A stretch of DNA of 64,000 nt. Source: Solen grandis (taxonomy: Eukaryota > Mollusca > Bivalvia > Adapedonta > Solenidae). Under the pieces are notes generated by a model. That model was given only the letters and a program-made list of their open reading frames with translations, was not told the origin of the DNA and did not search any database. The DNA lies in the NCBI GenBank assembly GCA_021229015.1, contig CM037783.1, positions 30,795,234-30,859,233 on the forward strand. The letters are read 5' to 3'. Shown one piece after another: positions 58,601-64,000 of the stretch (position 1 is the first letter of the stretch; each line of letters begins with the position of its first letter). A program made the position numbers and the translations under genes.

Positions 58601-61445
58601 ATTCTATCTCCAGTCTCACATTGGGTTAACTTGCCATTTATATGTAATTTCTCTCGGAAAGAATGAATGATTTCAATGTTCATTGATATGATTTTTCGTG
58701 TAATAACTCCATCTTCAACAGATAACGGTATATTCTTGACTTGTACACGGATAGTGTCTTCACTATCAAGACGACCGGGGTTGGTACTTAGTACTGGTAC
58801 ATATTTACCCCTAATGGGTACCCCTTGGGCCAACAACGCTACCTTGTCGTCGATATTATCAATATAAATTCTCCAAAAGCCATTTACTCTTTGCAGACCA
58901 GTTATATGCGTGGGGTCGATTACGTGACCGATAGAATTATACAGTTCAACATGCTTTAACCATTCATCTGGCTCCGGCTTACGTTGTCCAAAAATATCCT
59001 TTTCCTGTAAAAACACCAGCGTGACGCCATTTTGGTTTTTGTTTGACTGCTCAGATTGTACTTCAGCTATCTTTTCGTAAATTTACACTTATTTACACTT
59101 ACTTTGAATATCTTTCAGTGTCCTTAGATTCCACGAGTATTATTCCAATATTTTTTAGGACCGCAAGAAAACAATGTCTTGACAATGCTGCTTACGTTAC
59201 TTCCTCCTATTTAGTTTGTATCTCAATAACCATTCATGGTATTCATGGTATTGACTTGAAAGTTTATGAATATGTTTAGGGGCATCAGACAACCAAAGTA
59301 GATAACTCTTGATGGAATATATTACAAATTATGGCCCCTTTTTAACTTAGAAATTTTGGTAAAAGTTTTGCATGCAAGATACTCTCATGCTTATATTTCA
59401 GTATCCAGGCATGCAATTGATTTTAAACATCTTTAATATGTTAAGGGGTATCATACTTTCATGGTAGATAACTCTTGATAGAGTATGTTACAAATTATGG
59501 CCCCTTTTTAAATTAGAAATTTTAGTAAAAGTTTTGCATGCAAGGTACTTTCATGCTAATATCTCAGTATCCAGGCGTGCGATTGATTTTAAACATCTTT
59601 AATATATTTAGGGGTATCATACTATCTAGGTAGATAACTTTTGATGGAATATATTACAAGTTATGGCCCCTTTTTAAACTTAGAAGTTTTGCATGCAAGG
59701 TACTTTCATGCTAATATCTTAGAGTCCAGGCATAGGATTGATTTGAAACATCTTTAATATGATTAGGGGTATCATACTATAAAGGAAGATAACACTTGAT
59801 GGAATATATTAAAAATTATGACCCCCTTTTAACTTAGAATTTTGGTTAAATTTTTGCATTCAAGCTACTATCCAGCTTATATCTCAGAAATTGCTTGTGG
59901 AATTGACTAGAAAGTTAAGGAGTGTCTTCAGGGACATCAGAAAACTAAGGAGGATAACTTTTGGACTGAATTTTATACAAATTATGGCCCTTTTCTAACT
60001 TTGATTTTTGGTTAAAGTTTTGCATGCACAGTTTTATTGTGCTTATGTCTCAGTAACTAGGCATGGGATTGATTTTAGACATCATAAAAATATTAAGTGG
60101 TATCAGACTATCAAGGTATATCATTTTTGACTATTATTATGTACAGGGTATGTGAAGGGCAAGAATTGAAATAGATTTCATTTGATTTACCAACAAGCAT
60201 TTTGAATAGTCGAGCGTGCTGTCCTCTGACAGCTCTTGTTCTTATTGCCCTTTGTTAAATTTCATCCTTAATTTTTGTCTGGAGCATAATTAATAAAGTA
60301 CTAAAGATGTTTTTATGAAACTTTATAGATGGATGTATTTTATGGAGGAAAAGTACAGTGCATAAGAACTATTGCTCTGCATTTCATTTTATTAGTTGTT
60401 TTAAGTATTTTGTTTAAAAATTGTGTGCATGCAGATAAGAATATTGGTGTTTTATAAGATTGACCACTAAATAAGACTTAAATCATACATATAGATGAAA
60501 CTTTCAATGGAAAACACATTCAGCACATTTTTTTTTTACTAAACTGCCATGTGCACTTTGCAGAAATTCTAATCTATTCCAAAGTCACAAAACCAGTGCA
60601 CGGGTTGGTCTTAGTAGGAGAAAGTACTTAGGAGTATTCCTGATATTAATTGCTGACTCTTGTTTACTTGAGTTTAATTAACAAACATGGATACACTACA
60701 TTTCAGCCTATCAAAGCCGCACCTCCTGGTAAGAAGTATGTCCGCTGTCCTTGTAACTGCTTATTGATATGTCGAGCCACGGCACAAAAAATTGCCTGTC
60801 CCAGAGAAAACTGGTATGTACAATTTTTCCCTTAATCATTTTTTTTCTTAATACAGTGATGGTCCATTCATAACACAAATTTATGCCAAAAAATGGCTTT
60901 CAAACCATGAAACCAAATTTTTTGATTTGTTATGGTTGTGTTTTACTTTTAGTTATAGCCATCTATTTTCAGACAACAAATATAATGGAGCAACGCTGCA
61001 AGTGTTTTTAAAAAAACATACGAATAAATGAAATCAATAATTGCTGCTTTTCATACAAGTTGTTGAAATTTTTTGTCTGAGATGTGTTGGATTAAAGGAC
61101 CTTTCCATTGTTGTCAGAATTATTCAAATAGAGTCCTCAAATTATCCAATAGCTACGCTCAGACCTGGTTTACACAAAAGCATACATGGGTTGGTTTGTG
61201 GTACTCTGTGTTAGCAGTAGACATAGATATCCAAGAGAAATAATCCCTTAACTATAGATAATGTTTGTACATAAATTTCTAAAAATAAACATATCCCAAG
61301 GAATCCCACTATGATCACAAGTGATATTTCTCTATACAGTAAGCGGATTATCAACCTGGGCGGGGCAGGTCACATGCCCACTGTGACTGTGAGGGCACCA
61401 AATTCCAACCACATGCAGTGTGCCTACTGCACCCAGACTTTCCTG
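52618..61445 (+). CDS. PIP4P1/2: PIP4P/TMEM55-like phosphatidylinositol 4,5-bisphosphate 4-phosphatase, 5' part
   Basis: Exons seen: 52618-52714 ([32 protein letters not shown]), 56827-56922 ([33 protein letters not shown]), 60707-60813 ([36 protein letters not shown]) and 61340-61445 ([35 protein letters not shown]). The last two match the strongly conserved cysteine-rich core of TMEM55A/B, lysosomal/late-endosomal proteins reported to remove the 4-phosphate of PI(4,5)P2. The early acidic-dileucine-like ERRPLL matches the family's ERSPLL sorting signal. Exon 2 ends in phase 1 whereas the 60707 exon starts in phase 0, so a coding exon carrying the first CxxC...C segment must lie between 56922 and 60707, but I cannot recognise it. 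The C-terminal CxxC and two membrane helices are not in the window. The start is the first ATG, in CAAAATGGCGG. Confidence 0.9.
53097..53938 (-). mobile_element. Repeat family C, minus copy with a MITE fragment at its end
   Basis: Reversed relative of 35541-36487: it ends on plus with GTCGAGCTTGCTGTCCTCTG, ACAGCTCTTG and begins TAGCTTGACTATTTGAAGAA. Inserted at 53140-53316 is the right part of the 234-bp MITE (GCAAGTAACTCGCAGGCTGA ... AAAAGGGTTAA), truncated at its hairpin. It lies in PIP4P intron 1. Confidence 0.75.
54366..55275. mobile_element. Pogo-like non-autonomous DNA element, 910 bp
   Basis: Starts CAGTGAAACCTCATTAGTCC and ends with GGACTAACGAGGTTTCACTG, its near complement, flanked by TA (54364-54365, 55276-55277). 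CAGT-AACCTC ends with TA target are typical of pogo/Tigger-type Tc1/mariner elements. Subterminal TCCGGATTAATGAATTTTCC and its variants repeat near both ends. No transposase ORF is visible. It sits inside the LINE remnant. Confidence 0.85.
55419..56373. mobile_element. TA-flanked DNA element, 955 bp
   Basis: Starts CTGTAGATTGGGAAATATTC and ends GAACATTTCCCAATCTACAG, flanked by TA (55417-55418, 56374-56375). CG-containing ends (TTCGCG/CGCGAA) stand out in this AT-rich region. No transposase ORF. It is inserted in the LINE remnant between the RAACHVFSN and TGYITKMF segments. Confidence 0.85.
58032..58048. repeat. G-run
   Basis: GGGAGGGGGGGGGGGGAG directly after the gag-like ORF stop on plus; a length-unstable homopolymer. 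Confidence 0.7.
58050..59082 (-). pseudogene. Gag/ORF1-like protein with CCHC zinc knuckles, decayed
   Basis: On minus, an open frame from 59082 (no ATG) carries [20 protein letters not shown], then [20 protein letters not shown] and a second RNA-binding-like stretch, up to a stop at about 58530. The same frame continues with [14 protein letters not shown] (CX2CX4HX4C) and [11 protein letters not shown], then a stop; one base away the frame goes on with [20 protein letters not shown] and a basic Ser/Arg/Lys-rich tail ending KKSKQKR. The second knuckle therefore is split by a frame break. Proteins of this layout are ORF1/gag-like parts of retroelements or their ZCCHC3-like derivatives. It lies in a PIP4P intron, opposite in strand. 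Confidence 0.7.
59222..60241 (-). mobile_element. Repeat family C, minus copy
   Basis: About six diverged units with AAGTTTTGCATGCAAGGTAC, ATTATGGCCCCTTTTTAA and GATAACTCTTGATGGAATAT. Ends on plus with GTCGAGCGTGCTGTCCTCTG, ACAGCTCTTG. It ends 466 bp before the PIP4P exon at 60707. Confidence 0.8.
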
Positions 61446-61664
61446 GTAAGTGTTGTTGTTGTTGTATTGGGGGTTTACTGTTGCTGCGATAGTATTTCAA
61501 TCATATAGCGACATCAAGCTAATTACAGGTGGAGGAAGACCTCGAGTACACAGGAGAACCCTGGTAGAACCACCAACCTACCGCAAGCCAGCTGGAAGGC
61601 TTCCTCACATGAAAAATCTGAAGTCCCTACCGGGATTCGAACCCACAGCGGTCCTGGTAAGTGT
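61441..61664 (-). mobile_element. SINE family A inserted in a PIP4P splice donor
   Basis: The body is 61454-61651 and reads as a minus-strand SINE: ATAGCGACATCAAGCTAATTAC, then GGGATTCGAACCCAC (reversed box B). It is flanked by a perfect 13-bp duplication, TCCTGGTAAGTGT (61441-61453 and 61652-61664). The duplication contains the exon end CTG and the donor GTAAGTGT. The tRNA-like head is cut short. Confidence 0.95.
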
Positions 61665-61689
61665 ACATACTGCTTTGTGTCATTAATCT

Positions 61690-61912
61690 AACTCTTAAGT
61701 CTGTTAGTGATACAGTGTATTGATATTTAGCTTTAATGTCTGTTAGTGATACAGTGTATTGATATTTAGCTTTAAAGTCTGTTAGTGATACAGTGTATTG
61801 ATATTTAGCTTTAATGTCTGGTTAGTGATACAGTGTATTGATATTTAGCTTTAATGTCTGGATAGTGATACAGTGTATTGATATTTAGCTTTAATGTCTG
61901 GATAGTGATACA
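61690..61912. repeat. 39-40-bp tandem array ending in the gap
   Basis: TCTGTTAGTGATACAGTGTA, TTGATATTTAGCTTTAATG repeats at least 5.5 times and runs directly into the N gap, so the assembly probably broke on it. Confidence 0.93.
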
Positions 61913-62012
61913 NNNNNNNNNNNNNNNNNNNNNNNNNNNNNNNNNNNNNNNNNNNNNNNNNNNNNNNNNNNNNNNNNNNNNNNNNNNNNNNNNNNNNNNN
62001 NNNNNNNNNNNN
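61913..62012. other. Assembly gap, 100 N
   Basis: Exactly 100 N, next to a tandem array. The missing 3' exons of PIP4P should follow, but none is found in 62013-64000. Confidence 0.99.
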
Positions 62013-64000
62013 TCTTTTACAACCAGAACACTATTTTCCCCTTAACTGAGTGGCCACAGAAACACATGTTGCATTTGAACATCAATATTTTCAGGAAAAA
62101 AATGTTTGTCGAGTTAATACTTAAGAGGCAAATGACTCACCAATGTCTACGTAACAAATTATGCGACACTGGAAACTATGCAGGCAAACTAAAGCATTCG
62201 TTGTAATCACAGCTGTCTAAAAAATTCATAAAACGCACACATGCATGGAGTAAGAAAGTCGTTTAGCTTTTCTCTATGTGTTTAATGCCTTTTTATCATT
62301 TTAAATGCTTTTTTTTGGCCTTTAATTTCTTACCTTTGGAAAAAATAATCGTATTTCATCGTCTTTTGTTCCCCATTTCTTTCTCTTCCGGGAAGACGGT
62401 CACTGACAAACGACGAAAATTTGAAGGGTTAACTAACAATCCGGTAAAAACTATCCACTAAATCCCCTCAAATAAACCTTGATTTGTTCTTAATTTGTTG
62501 AGAAAAATCAGGGTCTTTAATCAGATGCCTTGATTTTACGATTAATTCGATAGAGTTACGCTCTGTTTATTTTTGTAAACAAAATGGCGGACTCTAACGC
62601 CCTAAGTTTTCTGTGGACGTCACAAAATACGGGATACTTATCAAGAGTTTTTCAGATATTTTTGATCCACCGCACACAGGCTTTATCCAATAGAGGTGAA
62701 CGATGGTCCAACTGCGCCCATGTCCTCTAACTCCGCCACTTCCTTTTTTATATCGTAGTCTCGCTAGATTTTGTTACACACGTATGCGACTGTTTTGCTT
62801 TTTTTATGTCAACGAAGGTGGAGCTTATAGTCGCCGCTTGTCCGTCCGTTCGTCTTTCCGTCGTTCCGTCACACTTTCCTTTGGTCGGACTTATTTTCAG
62901 GAACTAACGGCTTGAATTCAACGACTTTATGGGAAGCTTTATTACAAGAGGAGTTTCGAATATCTGTCAGCATGACCCGAATTGCCTACATTTTTCAAAG
63001 AATTATCGGCCCCCCCCCATTGACTACTTTGCCGGCCTATAGTACATATTGCATGACTCTTGTCCGGGTTATTTCTCAGGAACTAATGGCTGAATTCAAC
63101 GAAACTTTATGGGAAGCTTTATACAAGAGGAGATGTGCATATCGTCAGCATGCCCAATTACTAAATTTTTTACAGAGTTAAGCCCTTTACTTTTAGGCCT
63201 ATAGTTCATATTGCGTGATTCTTGTCCGGGCTATTTCTCAGGAACTAATGGCTTGAATTCAACGAAACTTTATGGGATGCTTTATCACCAAGAGTAGTTA
63301 TGCATATCGTCGGCGTGAATGGTTCCTCTATTTTTCAAGAGTTTATGGCCCATTTACTTTTTCGGCCTTTAGTACTATGTTGCATTGATTCTTGTCCGGG
63401 TCTATTTCTCAGGAAACTAATGGCTTGAATTAAACGAATACTTAATGGGAAGCTTTATTACCAAGAGGAGATCGCTTATGTCAGCTTGACACGTTCCTTA
63501 ATTTTTCAAAGGAGTTAATGGCCTTCTTTACTTTTTGGCCTATAGTACATATTGCATGATTCTTGTCAGAGCTATTTCTCAGGAACTAAGGGCTTGAATT
63601 CAATGGAAACTTTTATGGGGCTTTATCATACCAAAGAGTAGATAGCATATAGTCGGCGTGACTGGTTCTCAATTTTTCACCAGAGTTCTGGCCCCTGACT
63701 TTTTGGCCTATAGTTCATGTTAATGATTCTTGTCGGGATATTTCTCAGGAACTAAATGGCTTGAATTCAATGAAACTTATGGGAAGCCTTTATTACCAAG
63801 AGTAGATACGCATATCGTCGACGTGAACTGGTTCCTCAATTTTTAGAGAGTTATGGCCCCTACTACATGTTGTTGACTATTATTTCATGTCAGTGCCTAA
63901 TTTACAGGAGATATCATTTAACAAAACCCCACAATATTCAATTTGCTTGTTTTGTCAAATCATAATCATGTCAGGCTAATGTTGTTTAGGCCATTATACA
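62013..64000. repeat. Right flank with a 165-bp repeat of poor base quality
   Basis: 62013-62830 has no gene I can support; it includes AACAAAATGGCGGACTCTAA at about 62579, which resembles a start but has no recognisable protein. From about 62885 to 63860 a repeat of about 165 bp (CTTGTCCGGGCTATTTCTCA, GGAACTAATGGCTTGAATTC, AACGAAACTTTATGGGAAGC) occurs about six times. Copies differ mostly by single-base gains and losses. Confidence 0.75.

Noticed and set aside
62579..62640. Start-like AACAAAATGGCGGACTCTAA, similar to the PIP4P start context
   Set aside because: The reading is short and no family is recognised; ATGGCGG also occurs in repeats of this region. Not enough to call an exon.

Overview
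The window is animal nuclear DNA: AT-rich and intron-dominated, with GT-AG spliced genes, tRNA-derived SINEs, MITEs, minisatellites and two 100-N scaffold gaps (11813-11912, 61913-62012). Repeat character and protein similarity suggest a mollusc, most likely a bivalve; this is inference, and the species is not identifiable from sequence alone.

Three protein genes can be rebuilt by joining short conserved exons with matching splice phases. (1) 683-8469, plus strand: the C-terminal six exons of a transglutaminase; its catalytic part lies left of the window. (2) 46568-17442, minus strand: a complete CNOT10 (CCR4-NOT subunit 10) in 16 coding exons, about 717 residues, covering 29 kb. (3) 52618-61445, plus strand: the 5' part of a PIP4P/TMEM55 phosphoinositide 4-phosphatase-like gene; one internal zinc-binding exon is not recognisable and the membrane exons lie beyond the second gap. 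Transglutaminase and CNOT10 are convergent; CNOT10 and PIP4P are divergent, about 6 kb apart.

Most remaining sequence is repeats. There are two tRNA-like SINE families; a 234-bp MITE usually flanked by TTAA; TA-flanked terminal-inverted-repeat elements at 9542, 54366 and 55419; a minus-strand LINE tail interrupted by two of these; a decayed CCHC gag-like ORF at 58050-59082; several long repeats with shared ends; and many tandem arrays (units of 28, 36, 39, 41, 43, 49, 78, 108, about 165 and about 320 bp).

The most interesting observations are places where repeats meet gene structure: a 78-bp in-frame array that multiplies a 5' splice site of CNOT10, a SINE that inserted into a PIP4P splice donor and duplicated it, and a MITE that landed inside a 41-bp minisatellite so that neighbouring units show the empty site. 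I saw no CRISPR array, operon, viral gene cluster or other undescribed multi-gene system.
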